A DNA stretch of 23,424 nucleotides, from contig CALBOT010000128.1 in assembly GCA_937896695.1 (NCBI GenBank), positions 1-23,424 on the forward strand, written 5' to 3'. The position numbers and the translations under genes were made by a program. This DNA comes from an uncultured Candidatus Nitrosopelagicus sp. Its GTDB lineage: Archaea > Thermoproteota > Nitrososphaeria > Nitrososphaerales > Nitrosopumilaceae. Position 1 is the first letter of the stretch. Every line of letters starts with the position of its first letter. Of the stretch, positions 1 to 7,112 are shown piece by piece. A model generated the notes under the pieces. The model made no database searches. It worked only from the letters and a program-made list of their open reading frames with translations, and was not told the DNA's origin.

Positions 1-40
1 TTAGCTTATGATGTTTCTATGAGGGTATTATTGATCTAAT

Positions 41-48
41 TTTATTAA
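41..48 (+). promoter_or_regulatory. TATA-like box of the first gene
   Basis: The box TTTATTAA is centred about 25.5 bases before the ATG at 70. This is the same spacing seen before most other transcription units in the window and fits a leaderless transcript. Confidence 0.5.
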
Positions 49-69
49 TTATATGCTTGTAGAAAATGA

Positions 70-447
70 ATGGACGATTTCGAAAAAGAATATCCGGATT
101 TTGATTGGAAAAATACACCAGCCTATAAGCATCCAGGAGGAAAAAATTGTCCTTGCCCAAAACACGAATATATTCGAGAACAGATTAATTTTGCAAAACA
201 GGTGAATGATGCAGGATCTGATGCCGCACGTGTTACACTCAAGTTTTGCCCAGAACATTATCAAGTTTACATCAAAGAAGTAATTCCTGCAATGCCGCTA
301 AAGTACAAAATTCTCACAAAAATTGCATTGAAAATTGGTGCAATACAGATCGAACACCTAACCCACATGCAATCAGATCTATGCTTTTACTGCAAATTTG
401 GTTCAGGTGGACATGGTAAGAAAAGCGAACTTCCGCCAATGCCTTAG
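70..447 (+). CDS. Small Cys-rich conserved hypothetical protein
   Basis: The product has 125 residues and I do not recognise it as a named family. It has no signal peptide or membrane segment, so it is probably cytoplasmic. Cysteines and histidines are clustered: C27-P-C29-P-K-H32, C60-P-E-H63 and C105-F-Y-C108. This suggests a bound metal, probably zinc or an Fe-S centre, but that is inference. The region between (about 64-100) is lysine-, isoleucine- and leucine-rich and probably helical. The tail is glycine/lysine-rich and ends in prolines. The ATG at 70 is supported by a TATA-like box about 26 bases upstream. The gene converges on the zinc-finger gene on the other strand, and the two stop codons share the tetranucleotide TTAG. 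Confidence 0.75.
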   Translation: MDDFEKEYPDFDWKNTPAYKHPGGKNCPCPKHEYIREQINFAKQVNDAGSDAARVTLKFCPEHYQVYIKEVIPAMPLKYKILTKIALKIGAIQIEHLTHMQSDLCFYCKFGSGGHGKKSELPPMP

Positions 448-680
448 TTGATTGGAGTTAGTCTAATTTTTGGACGATGTGGAGTGTCATGATGACATTT
501 CTTTCCACAAATTGGACACATCTTTCTATCAAGGAATATGCATTGACAGATGTGTGATTTCATGTAACTCTGTGCCGCAGTAGAATTTTCACCAGTGCCA
601 TTGCAAAAAGGACATTGGGAATCAATTAGTTCAATTGTTCCAACACCTTTGCATACACCACAAATATCTGAATTAGTCAC
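444..680 (-). CDS. Small zinc-finger protein with DnaJ-like Cys repeats
   Basis: The product is 78 residues if it starts at the GTG at 680. Four Cys motifs fill most of it: C7-GVC-KGVG, C23-PFC-NGTG, C45-QC and C55-PIC-GKKCHH. The first two match the CxxCxGxG zinc-binding repeats of DnaJ-type proteins, and the third and fourth could form a further zinc site. The frame is open further upstream, but that part runs antisense through the start of the decarboxylase gene and does not look like protein. A TATA-like box (ATTAAA on the + strand, 703-708) lies about 25.5 bases before the GTG, which supports this short version. The role is unknown: protein binding, chaperone accessory or RNA binding are all possible. 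Its stop overlaps that of the gene on the + strand. Confidence 0.65.
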   Translation of the reverse strand: MTNSDICGVCKGVGTIELIDSQCPFCNGTGENSTAAQSYMKSHICQCIFLDRKMCPICGKKCHHDTPHRPKIRLTPIN

Positions 681-702
681 AAACCAATTGAGTGGAGACA
701 GA

Positions 703-708
703 ATTAAA
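703..708 (-). promoter_or_regulatory. TATA-like box of the zinc-finger gene
   Basis: Read on the minus strand this is TTTAAT, centred 25.5 bases upstream of the proposed GTG start at 680. It is the main support for that start. Confidence 0.45.
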
Positions 709-740
709 CTCTTGCTGAATGTAGTTTTTGAGTACCGAGT

Positions 741-750
741 TAGGCTTATA
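741..750 (+). promoter_or_regulatory. TATA-like box of the ubiD-family gene
   Basis: The element taggcttata ends 25 bases before the ATG at 776, as expected for a leaderless transcript. Confidence 0.5.
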
Positions 751-775
751 CCTTCTTTTTGAAAACAGGTAGCAC

Positions 776-2212
776 ATGCCAATTGAAGACATTCATGAAT
801 TAGTAGAGGTTTTAGAAAAGGCTGGAGAATTGAAGAAAATTTCAACAGAAGTGGATTCAGAACTTGAGTTGGCAGAAATTTTACGTCGTACAATGTATGA
901 TAATGGGCCAGCATTGTTTTTTGAAAATGTAAAAGGATATGACATGCCCGTTTTAGGAAATGCATTTGGTTCAATGAAAAGATTAGAGTTATCACTTGAG
1001 ACTTCAGATTTTACAGAGATTGGGCAAAGAATTGCAGATATGACAAAAATGGAAATTCCAAAAGGAATGTTAAATAAAATTAAAAAATTACCCGAACTCT
1101 CAAAGATGAGTGAATCATTTCCAAGTTTAGAAAAAAGTGGTCCTGTAACTGAAGTCATAAAAGAAAATCCAACTTTTGACGACATACCAATTCTAAAATC
1201 ATTTCATAAAGATGCAGGAAAATTCATAACATTTGGTTTAACAGCAACAAAGCATCCTGAAACAGGAATTAGAAATTTAGGAGTTTACAGAATACAAATT
1301 GTAGATAGTACTCATGCTTTGATGCATTGGCAAAAACACAAACGAGGTGCAGAACATCATGATATCACAAAGTCAACTAAAACAGAAGTGGCAATTGTAA
1401 TTGGAGGAGAACCTGCAACTGTTTTTTCAGGCGTTGCACCAGTTCCAGAAGGATTAGACAAGTATCTCTTTGCAGGAATTACAAGGAAGAAAGGAATCAA
1501 AATGGTAAAATGTAAAACAATTGATGTAGAAGTTCCTGCAAATGCAGAAATTGTATTGGAAGGTTATGTAGATTCGTCAGACATTAGAGACGAAGGACCA
1601 TTTGGAGATCATACAGGATATTATACACCAAAAGAACCATTCCCAACTTTTACACTAACTGGAATAATGCAAAGAAAAAATCCAATTTATCTTACAACTG
1701 TTGTTGGAAAACCAATCTTAGAAGATGCATACATAGGAAAAGTAATTGCAAGTTCATTTTTGCCAATGATAAGAATGTTCCATCCAGAAGTTGTTGATTT
1801 TGAAATGCCTGCGGCAGGATGGTTCCAAGGTTTGGCAATAATTTCTATAAAGAAAAGATATCCAGGACAAGCAAAAAAAGTCATGATGGGCCTGTGGGGA
1901 ATGGGACAACTAGCATTAACAAAGATGTTTGTTGTAGTAGATGAAGACGTGAATGTGCATGACATGAATGATGTAATTTGGGCAATTACAACAAGAACAG
2001 ATGCTGCAAGAGACATTACAATCATAGACAGAACACCAACAGACACACTAGATCCTGCATCACCATTAGTGAATCTAGGCTCAAAATTGGGAATCGATGC
2101 TACACAGAAAACAGCAGAAGAAGGATTTGAAAGAGAGATTCAAGAAAAAGTACAAGTCGATGATGAAACTAAAAAATTAGTTGATTCTAGATGGTCCGAA
2201 TATGGAATCTAA
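776..2212 (+). CDS. ubiD: UbiD-family prenylated-FMN decarboxylase
   Basis: The 478-residue product is full length for UbiD-type enzymes, which remove CO2 from aromatic or alpha,beta-unsaturated acids using prenylated FMN made by a UbiX partner. No ubiX is visible here. The family segment GVYR (R172) followed by HWQKHKRG is present. So is the acid-rich stretch from E262 (LEGY) to D272-E273-GPFGDHTGYY, which holds conserved acidic residues of the active site. The substrate is uncertain. One option is a late menaquinone step (MqnL type), suggested by the adjacent MqnC-like gene. The other is the trans-anhydromevalonate 5-phosphate decarboxylase of the archaeal mevalonate pathway, which is also a UbiD homologue. 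The gene has its own TATA-like box and converges on the radical SAM gene, with stops sharing CTAA. Confidence 0.88.
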   Translation: MPIEDIHELVEVLEKAGELKKISTEVDSELELAEILRRTMYDNGPALFFENVKGYDMPVLGNAFGSMKRLELSLETSDFTEIGQRIADMTKMEIPKGMLNKIKKLPELSKMSESFPSLEKSGPVTEVIKENPTFDDIPILKSFHKDAGKFITFGLTATKHPETGIRNLGVYRIQIVDSTHALMHWQKHKRGAEHHDITKSTKTEVAIVIGGEPATVFSGVAPVPEGLDKYLFAGITRKKGIKMVKCKTIDVEVPANAEIVLEGYVDSSDIRDEGPFGDHTGYYTPKEPFPTFTLTGIMQRKNPIYLTTVVGKPILEDAYIGKVIASSFLPMIRMFHPEVVDFEMPAAGWFQGLAIISIKKRYPGQAKKVMMGLWGMGQLALTKMFVVVDEDVNVHDMNDVIWAITTRTDAARDITIIDRTPTDTLDPASPLVNLGSKLGIDATQKTAEEGFEREIQEKVQVDDETKKLVDSRWSEYGI

Positions 2213-3327
2213 CGCATAGATACTGTTTCGTAAAAATTATCACGTTCTTCAGCAGAATAACCAATTTGTTTTATTGAATCAATTATTCTTTTATCAGTTA
2301 ATTCAGTAGAACGAGCACCAGTACAAGAAACAACTTCTTCTCCAATCAAAGTACCGCCAAAATCATCAGAACCATACTGTAATGCCAATTGAGCCATACC
2401 TACACCATTTGTTAGCCAAGATGATTGTATATGATCAATTAATCCATCAAAAATTATTCTAGAAATTGCAATCATTTTTAGTAATTGAATTCCTCCTGCA
2501 CCAGTTGTGACAGTTCCATTCTTTTGCATCAAGGTATTGTTTGGTTCAAAACTCCAAGGAATAAATGCCATAAATCCATTAAGATCTTTTTGCAGTTTAG
2601 CAATTTTGTCATAATGTTCCACAATGTCATTATTAGTTTCAACATGACCATACATCATTGTTGCAGAAGCAGGTAATCCGAGTTCAAACGATTCTTTCAT
2701 AATTCGAATCCAATCATCGCTATCAATTTTTTTTGGACTGATAATTTCTTTAACTGAATCAGTTAGAATTTCTGCACCCGCACCAGGTACAGATTGTAAA
2801 CCTGCATCTTTTAATCTTGATAAAATTTCTTTTGTAGATGATTTTTCAACAGTAGCAATCATATCAATTTCAGAAGTAGATAATCCATGTACGCCAACAT
2901 TAGGGAATTTTGAACGAATCATCTTAAATGAATCTTCATAATATTCAATTCCAAGTTTTGGGTTATGACCACCTTGAATCAAGACTTGTCTAATTTTGAA
3001 CATGTCCCAACCTGTTTTTACTCTGGCTTCAATTTCATCCAAAGTTAAGGTATAAGCTTCTTCATGATTTGGAGGTCTATAAAATGCACAGAACTTACAA
3101 TCAGTGATACATACATTGGTATAATTCAAAATAATATTATTAACAAAAGATACTTTTTTTCCAAATTTCTTTCTGGTTATTTTTCCAGCAACAAGCCCCA
3201 TCAGATAAACATCATCAGATTCCAATAATCTCAGATAATCATCTTTTTTTGGTCTAATGCCATTAAGTGAATTTTCTAAAATATCACCTATATCACTAGA
3301 GTGGATTTGTTGTGTTAATTGACTCAA
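2209..3327 (-). CDS. mqnC: Radical SAM enzyme, MqnC-like (cyclic dehypoxanthinyl futalosine synthase)
   Basis: The 372-residue product has the radical SAM cluster motif C73-ITD-C77-KF-C80 directly after NYTNV, followed by AFYRPP and EAY. Further segments QGGHNP, GHVET, FIPW.F.P and FGGTLIGEEVV are typical of the MqnC/MqnE/CofH group and closest, by eye, to MqnC. MqnC cyclises dehypoxanthine futalosine in the futalosine route to menaquinone. CofH of F420 synthesis is the main alternative. The start is a TTG at 3327: an in-frame stop lies directly upstream, no suitable ATG is near, and a TATA-like box sits about 27 bases away. The neighbouring UbiD-family enzyme could act later in the same quinone pathway, although the two genes are convergent and not an operon. 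Confidence 0.78.
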   Translation of the reverse strand: MSQLTQQIHSSDIGDILENSLNGIRPKKDDYLRLLESDDVYLMGLVAGKITRKKFGKKVSFVNNIILNYTNVCITDCKFCAFYRPPNHEEAYTLTLDEIEARVKTGWDMFKIRQVLIQGGHNPKLGIEYYEDSFKMIRSKFPNVGVHGLSTSEIDMIATVEKSSTKEILSRLKDAGLQSVPGAGAEILTDSVKEIISPKKIDSDDWIRIMKESFELGLPASATMMYGHVETNNDIVEHYDKIAKLQKDLNGFMAFIPWSFEPNNTLMQKNGTVTTGAGGIQLLKMIAISRIIFDGLIDHIQSSWLTNGVGMAQLALQYGSDDFGGTLIGEEVVSCTGARSTELTDKRIIDSIKQIGYSAEERDNFYETVSMR

Positions 3328-3350
3328 TCACAATCTATCGTTTGAGATTG

Positions 3351-3358
3351 ATATTTAA
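3351..3358 (-). promoter_or_regulatory. TATA-like box of the mqnC-like gene
   Basis: The minus-strand element TTAAATAT is centred 27.5 bases from the TTG at 3327 and supports that unusual start. Confidence 0.45.
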
Positions 3359-3400
3359 TTCTTAGATAAAAAATGACCCAAAAGTTACATTTTTGGCAAT

Positions 3401-3409
3401 TTTTAAGTA
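3401..3409 (+). promoter_or_regulatory. TATA-like box of the aroA'-aroB'-aroD operon
   Basis: TTTTAAGTA lies about 27 bases before the ATG at 3432. It favours that start over the upstream in-frame TTG (3393) and ATG (3414), because those two would leave the box inside or beside the coding region. Confidence 0.45.
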
Positions 3410-3431
3410 TGGTATGTCAAAGATATCACTA

Positions 3432-4217
3432 ATGGCAACAGGTACAGAAATTCGACTTAGTAAGATTATGAGAAAAGGTAAGATGCTATGTATTCCAATG
3501 GATCATGGTATTTCAAATGGACCTATAGAAGGATTAGAAAAACCACACAACGTAATTTACAAGTGTGAAAATCATGGTTTAACAAGCATCATAATTAACA
3601 AAGGGATAATCAAAACATTACCAAGACCAACTAAGGTTGGAATTTTAGCCCATTTTTCATCGAGTACAGCATTATCTCTAGCACCAAATAGAAAAATGCT
3701 AACAGGATCTGTTAAAGAGGCAATAAGATTGGGAGCAGATGGAGTTTCATTACATATCAACATCGGGGGAAAAGAAGAACCAGAAATGGTTGAACAGTTA
3801 GGAAGAATTTCAGAGGAATGTCACGAATGGAATGTGCCATTACTTGCAATGATGTATCCTAGAGGAGAAAATGTCAAAGACCCACATGATCCAGATGTAG
3901 TAGCACATACTGCAAGAATTGGTGCCGAATGCGGTGCCGATATTGTAAAAACATTATACACAGGAGATATTGATTCATTCAAAAAAGTTACAGAAAGTAT
4001 TCCAGTTCCAGTTGTGATTGCTGGAGGTCCAAAGGCTAAAACAGATTTGGATATTCTACAAATGACCGAAGATGCAATAACTGCAGGTGCAAAAGGAGTT
4101 ACATATGGAAGAAATATTTTTGCACATAAGACACCAGAAAAAATGGTAGAAGCATTAGCAGGAATAATTTTCAAAAAAGAAACAGCAAAAGAAATGGCAA
4201 AGAAAATTGGCAACTGA
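3432..4217 (+). CDS. aroA': 2-amino-3,7-dideoxy-D-threo-hept-6-ulosonate (ADTH) synthase
   Basis: This is the first enzyme of the archaeal shikimate route (MJ0400 type). It is a class I aldolase that makes ADTH from a deoxy-ketohexose phosphate and aspartate semialdehyde, replacing DAHP synthase. From the ATG at 3432 it has 261 residues. The segment IPMDHGISNGP (21-31) holds the catalytic Asp and His. MYPRG (141-145) carries the conserved Tyr. ADIVKT places the Schiff-base lysine at K173, and the phosphate-binding loops IAGGP (196-200) and GRN follow. The frame is open to a TTG at 3393, but the promoter position favours 3432. Its end overlaps the start of the dehydroquinate synthase gene by 11 bases, so the two are probably translated together. 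Confidence 0.92.
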   Translation: MATGTEIRLSKIMRKGKMLCIPMDHGISNGPIEGLEKPHNVIYKCENHGLTSIIINKGIIKTLPRPTKVGILAHFSSSTALSLAPNRKMLTGSVKEAIRLGADGVSLHINIGGKEEPEMVEQLGRISEECHEWNVPLLAMMYPRGENVKDPHDPDVVAHTARIGAECGADIVKTLYTGDIDSFKKVTESIPVPVVIAGGPKAKTDLDILQMTEDAITAGAKGVTYGRNIFAHKTPEKMVEALAGIIFKKETAKEMAKKIGN

Positions 4218-5265
4218 AAAACTTTTGATTGTCCAACCAAAAGTTGGAAAAAATCAATTAAATAAATTTGTGAAAAATTTAGAAAATGAAGGTGTAAAAC
4301 ACATCTATGCAGATCCTAAAACAATCACAGATAAAAAAAATAAAATGAAGACCATCTTTACAACATCTAATGCAGATTATGTAGTTCTTGGTAAAGATGG
4401 AAAGAAAGTAAAGGGTAAAAAAAATGGAAAACAGTTCAAAATTTTATCAAACAAAGATATTGACGGAGTTTATGAAACTGCAAGAAAAGGTCTTGATTTT
4501 GTCATAATCGAAGTAAAAGATTGGAAAATAATTCCACTAGAAAATATCATAGCAAAATTACACAAGATACATACTAAGATATTCACAATAGCAAAAAACC
4601 AAAAAGAAGTTAGAAAGATGTTTTCAATTTTAGATGTCGGAGTAGATGGCGTAATCTTTCAAACAGGTTCCATAGGAGAAGTACAAGAAACTTTGGTTAA
4701 TTTGGGAACAAAAAGTTTTGATTTGAAAACTGCAAAGATTACAGATATCCAGGAAGTCGGAGACGGAGAACGAGTTTGTGTAGATACAGCATCAATGTTG
4801 CATAAAGGAGAAGGAATGTTAATCGGAAGTAGAGCAAATTTCATGTTTTTGGTTCACAACGAATCAGTTGGTTCATCATTTACATCACCAAGACCGTTCA
4901 GAGTTAATGCAGGAGCAGTCCACTGTTATACATTATCACCAGATGGAAATACAAAATATCTATCAGAATTAGAAACAGGTAGTGAGGTACTTATTCTAAA
5001 CTCCAAAGGAAAAGCACGAAGAGCAGCCATAGGAAGATGTAAAATTGAAAAACGACCAATGCTTTTGATAAAAGCCAAGGTTGGAAATGAGATAGGAGGA
5101 ATAATAGCACAAGATGCAGAAACTATCAGATTTGTAAAGGCAAATGGACAGTTGGTATCAGTTACACATCTCAAAAAGGGTGATTCAGTTTTGGCATTTT
5201 CAAAAGAGGCAAGTGGAAGACATTTTGGAATGGAAGTTGCAGATGAATATATTCTTGAAAAATAA
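4207..5265 (+). CDS. aroB': 3-dehydroquinate synthase, archaeal type II
   Basis: The 352-residue product belongs to the MJ1249 family, which oxidatively deaminates and cyclises ADTH to 3-dehydroquinate with NAD. It is unrelated to bacterial AroB. Diagnostic segments are ADYVVLG, VDGVIFQTG, GDGERVCVDTAS, GMLIGS and FRVNAGAVHCY, all typical of this family. The start is a TTG inside the end of the preceding gene (11-base overlap). No ATG is available near the N-terminus, and a second TTG at 4225 is less likely. It forms a tight operon with the ADTH synthase and with aroD, whose ATG overlaps this stop by one base (TAATG). The pairing with the preceding enzyme makes the assignment strong. Confidence 0.93.
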   Translation: MATEKLLIVQPKVGKNQLNKFVKNLENEGVKHIYADPKTITDKKNKMKTIFTTSNADYVVLGKDGKKVKGKKNGKQFKILSNKDIDGVYETARKGLDFVIIEVKDWKIIPLENIIAKLHKIHTKIFTIAKNQKEVRKMFSILDVGVDGVIFQTGSIGEVQETLVNLGTKSFDLKTAKITDIQEVGDGERVCVDTASMLHKGEGMLIGSRANFMFLVHNESVGSSFTSPRPFRVNAGAVHCYTLSPDGNTKYLSELETGSEVLILNSKGKARRAAIGRCKIEKRPMLLIKAKVGNEIGGIIAQDAETIRFVKANGQLVSVTHLKKGDSVLAFSKEASGRHFGMEVADEYILEK

Positions 5266-5927
5266 TGAAGTATAAGACCTGCGTATCAATTGGTGAAAAT
5301 AATCCAAAAAAGGTCAAAATAGTTCTAAAAAAAGCACTTGCAAAATCTGATTTTGTAGAAATACGATTTGATTATCTGAAAAAATCTGATATTCCAATTG
5401 TTTTGGAAAATTCTAAAAAAAGCCTATCAAGATGTGTGTGTACATTACGTCCAAAATCAGAAGGAGGATTATTTACAGGAAATGAAGATGAAAGAAAATC
5501 AATTTTACGACTAATTGCAGAATATAACCCATATTTACTAGATGTGGAGTTCAATACAATTCAGAAAGACAAGAAACTAGCATCATACCTTAAAAAATCA
5601 AAATCTAAATTATTAATTTCATGGCATGATTTTAAAAAAACTCCTAATGAATCACAATTAAGATCTAGATTTAACAAAATGAAAAAATTTTCTAATGTTG
5701 TGAAAATTGTAACGGTGGCAAAGAACGTATCAGATGCATCAAGATTACTTTCACTCTATTCAATTAAATCAAAGAGCAAAACAATTGCATTTTGTATGGG
5801 TGATCAAGGTAAATTTTCAAGAATATTATGTTTACATCTTGGTAGTCCATTTACATACGTATCATTAGGAAAAGCAATTGCTCCTGGACAGTTTAGTGTT
5901 GACGAAATAAAATCATTAGAGAACTAA
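5265..5927 (+). CDS. aroD: 3-dehydroquinate dehydratase, type I
   Basis: The 220-residue product is the usual size for type I dehydroquinase, which removes water from 3-dehydroquinate through a lysine Schiff base. The substrate-binding E32-I-R34 follows the first strand, T60-LRP is the next conserved loop, SWHDF gives catalytic H121, and VVKIVT gives Schiff-base K147. It is the third gene of the operon, starting at an ATG that shares a base with the preceding stop. Its own stop overlaps that of the convergent secreted-protein gene in the tetranucleotide CTAA. Confidence in the function is high from the motifs and the position in the pathway. Confidence 0.93.
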   Translation: MKYKTCVSIGENNPKKVKIVLKKALAKSDFVEIRFDYLKKSDIPIVLENSKKSLSRCVCTLRPKSEGGLFTGNEDERKSILRLIAEYNPYLLDVEFNTIQKDKKLASYLKKSKSKLLISWHDFKKTPNESQLRSRFNKMKKFSNVVKIVTVAKNVSDASRLLSLYSIKSKSKTIAFCMGDQGKFSRILCLHLGSPFTYVSLGKAIAPGQFSVDEIKSLEN

Positions 5928-6703
5928 CCTTTGTCATAATTTGAAATTCCCCAAAATTGATGAATCTTTTCAGTAGTTTGATCATCTAGTGAAACGCGAA
6001 TATTAACAGTGTATAGATTATTTATCATCCATAGCGTACCATCTTGAGTAGTTTCACGCGCCAATATTTGATATCTGAAAAATCCATCTTTAGTAGTTCC
6101 AGAAAAAGTATGAATTAATCCTTCTTCATTGTGTAATTCTATTTCCACATTAGCACCATCTATCTTATAATCAGCACCTCGGTTGAATGTTGGAGACGCC
6201 TGAGGATACATTTCAGCATCAAACACTAAAAGATCTAGAACGAATCTTTTTTCAGGTGTTACTGTATCATATCCTTGAAGCAACACCATCAATGGCACAC
6301 CAGTTTCAGTTGAAGTTTCAGGAATTTCGTCCATAGTTTTTTCTTTTGTTAATTCTGGACTAGATGCATCAACTTCAATTATACCAACTTCAATCAAATA
6401 TTTCATTGCATTGATGAATTCTGGATCAGAAATTTTATTTTCTGCCCACCATCCAGCGTTATTTCTAACCCAATCTGGAATAATTTTATCAGGTACAGGA
6501 GGACCAGGCTCAGCATGAGGAATGTAGATAATTCCTTCAGTTATAAGAAACTCAAGTCCATTTGTAAATTCAGTTTGAGAGATTTGTCTTTCAGACCACC
6601 ATGAAGCATTATTTTTCACCCATTCTGGAATACCCTCAGAAAATGAGAATGGAATGAAGGAGATTCCAATTAATATAATAATTAAAAATGGGATTTTGTG
6701 CAT
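5924..6703 (-). CDS. Secreted protein with two thaumarchaeal-type WW repeats
   Basis: The 259-residue product begins with a clear signal peptide: a short basic start, a hydrophobic stretch at about 5-20, and a probable cleavage site near SFS-EG. There is no lipobox or second membrane segment, so it is probably exported to the cell surface. Two tandem copies of a repeat of about 38 residues follow at 25-62 and 75-112, with a period of 50. Each has the pattern IP(E/D)W(V)(K/R)NNA.WW, then a helix ending in GII. The C-terminal half (about 135-259) is a beta-rich domain with no Cys that I do not recognise. Such repeats recur in surface proteins of this lineage, and their function is unknown to me. 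The gene sits alone between two aro operons, with a TATA-like sequence at 6725-6730. Confidence 0.8.
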   Translation of the reverse strand: MHKIPFLIIILIGISFIPFSFSEGIPEWVKNNASWWSERQISQTEFTNGLEFLITEGIIYIPHAEPGPPVPDKIIPDWVRNNAGWWAENKISDPEFINAMKYLIEVGIIEVDASSPELTKEKTMDEIPETSTETGVPLMVLLQGYDTVTPEKRFVLDLLVFDAEMYPQASPTFNRGADYKIDGANVEIELHNEEGLIHTFSGTTKDGFFRYQILARETTQDGTLWMINNLYTVNIRVSLDDQTTEKIHQFWGISNYDKG

Positions 6704-6798
6704 AACAATTATTCATTTTGGTAGAATTAATTTTTACTATGAAATTTTTTTTTACTAATGAATTGGTTATATCGAATCTTTGACGTTTGTGATATGAG

Positions 6799-6833
6799 AA
6801 TTTAGCTCATGTTAGTGTCTAAATTAGGTTTTT
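6799..6833 (+). terminator. Weak stem plus T-run
   Basis: AATTTAG (6799-6805) pairs with CTAAATT (6819-6825) across a 13-base loop, and a run of seven T follows. It resembles a terminator for + strand transcription, but no gene lies upstream on that strand, so it may be chance in AT-rich sequence. Confidence 0.2.
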
Positions 6834-6888
6834 TTGTTAAATTGAATTAGTATTGACTGTGAGACAATGTTTCAAAATCAAATACGGA

Positions 6889-6896
6889 TTTAATAT
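6889..6896 (+). promoter_or_regulatory. TATA-like box before the stem-loop
   Basis: TTTAATAT is centred about 25 bases before the first base of the stem-loop at 6917. By the spacing seen elsewhere in the window, a transcript would begin at the foot of the hairpin. This is inference only. Confidence 0.3.
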
Positions 6897-6916
6897 GAAA
6901 TTGAGAAATTTTCTTA

Positions 6917-6966
6917 GAGACAGTCGGGAATGAACGATACAAACAAAAAATATTCCCGACTGTCTC
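6917..6966 (+). ncRNA. Perfect 15-bp stem-loop; candidate small RNA or leader element
   Basis: The arms GAGACAGTCGGGAAT (6917-6931) and ATTCCCGACTGTCTC (6952-6966) pair without mismatch around a 20-base A-rich loop. With 8 G/C of 15, the stem is clearly richer in G/C than its surroundings. It lies on the + strand between two TATA-like boxes and about 150 bases before aroE. It could be a small RNA, part of the aroE leader, or a paired binding site for a regulator. The stem itself is seen directly; its transcription is not. Confidence 0.4.
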
Positions 6967-6979
6967 CATTAAAGATCCG

Positions 6980-6986
6980 CTTATAG
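6980..6986 (+). promoter_or_regulatory. TATA-like box upstream of the aroE operon
   Basis: CTTATAG is the clearest box before aroE. By the usual spacing, transcription would begin near 7010, leaving an unusually long leader of about 100 bases before the ATG at 7113. A weaker candidate, TCATATCA at 7085-7092, would instead give a leaderless aroE. Confidence 0.35.
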
Positions 6987-7004
6987 AATTCATCTACAGA
7001 AATT

Positions 7005-7103
7005 ATGTCCAAAAGTATATCATCAAATAAAGACATACTACTCTCAAATGTTTATGAATTTAAGAAGAATAAAAGAGGTAAGAGTCATATCAATCTAAAT
7101 TGA
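7005..7103 (+). CDS. Possible 32-residue small protein or leader peptide
   Basis: ATG at 7005 opens 32 codons ending in TGA at 7101-7103, ten bases before the aroE start. The peptide is basic and Ser/Lys/Asn-rich, beginning MSKSISSNKD and ending KSHINLN. It has one Tyr, one Phe and no Trp, so it does not look like a classical aromatic attenuator. The TATA-like box at 6980-6986 is only about 22 bases upstream, less than the spacing of the other genes. In AT-rich DNA a frame this short may be chance. Confidence 0.25.
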   Translation: MSKSISSNKDILLSNVYEFKKNKRGKSHINLN

Positions 7104-7112
7104 ATTGAATGT

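Larger units (their letters stand above)
6704..7112. other. Longest gene-poor gap (409 bases)
   Basis: This is the only gap over 300 bases. It holds the promoter side of the secreted-protein gene (TATA-like AATTAA at 6725-6730). It also has a weak 7-bp stem (6799-6805 with 6819-6825) followed by a run of seven T, a perfect 15-bp stem-loop (6917-6966), two TATA-like boxes (6889-6896 and 6980-6986) and a possible 32-codon reading frame (7005-7103). I see no tRNA, no recognisable protein gene and no mobile element in it. Confidence 0.7.

Noticed and set aside
1..39. Twelve open codons ending in TAA at the left edge, possibly the tail of an upstream gene
   Set aside because: Too short to judge; an open stretch of this size is common by chance and the residues suggest no family.
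681..995. Upstream part of the long minus-strand frame that includes the zinc-finger gene
   Set aside because: It runs antisense through the decarboxylase start, has no protein-like pattern, and the promoter box lies inside it.
6704..7112. A mobile element or CRISPR repeat around the stem-loop
   Set aside because: There is only one inverted pair with a 20-base loop, no target duplication, no transposase and no repeated units.
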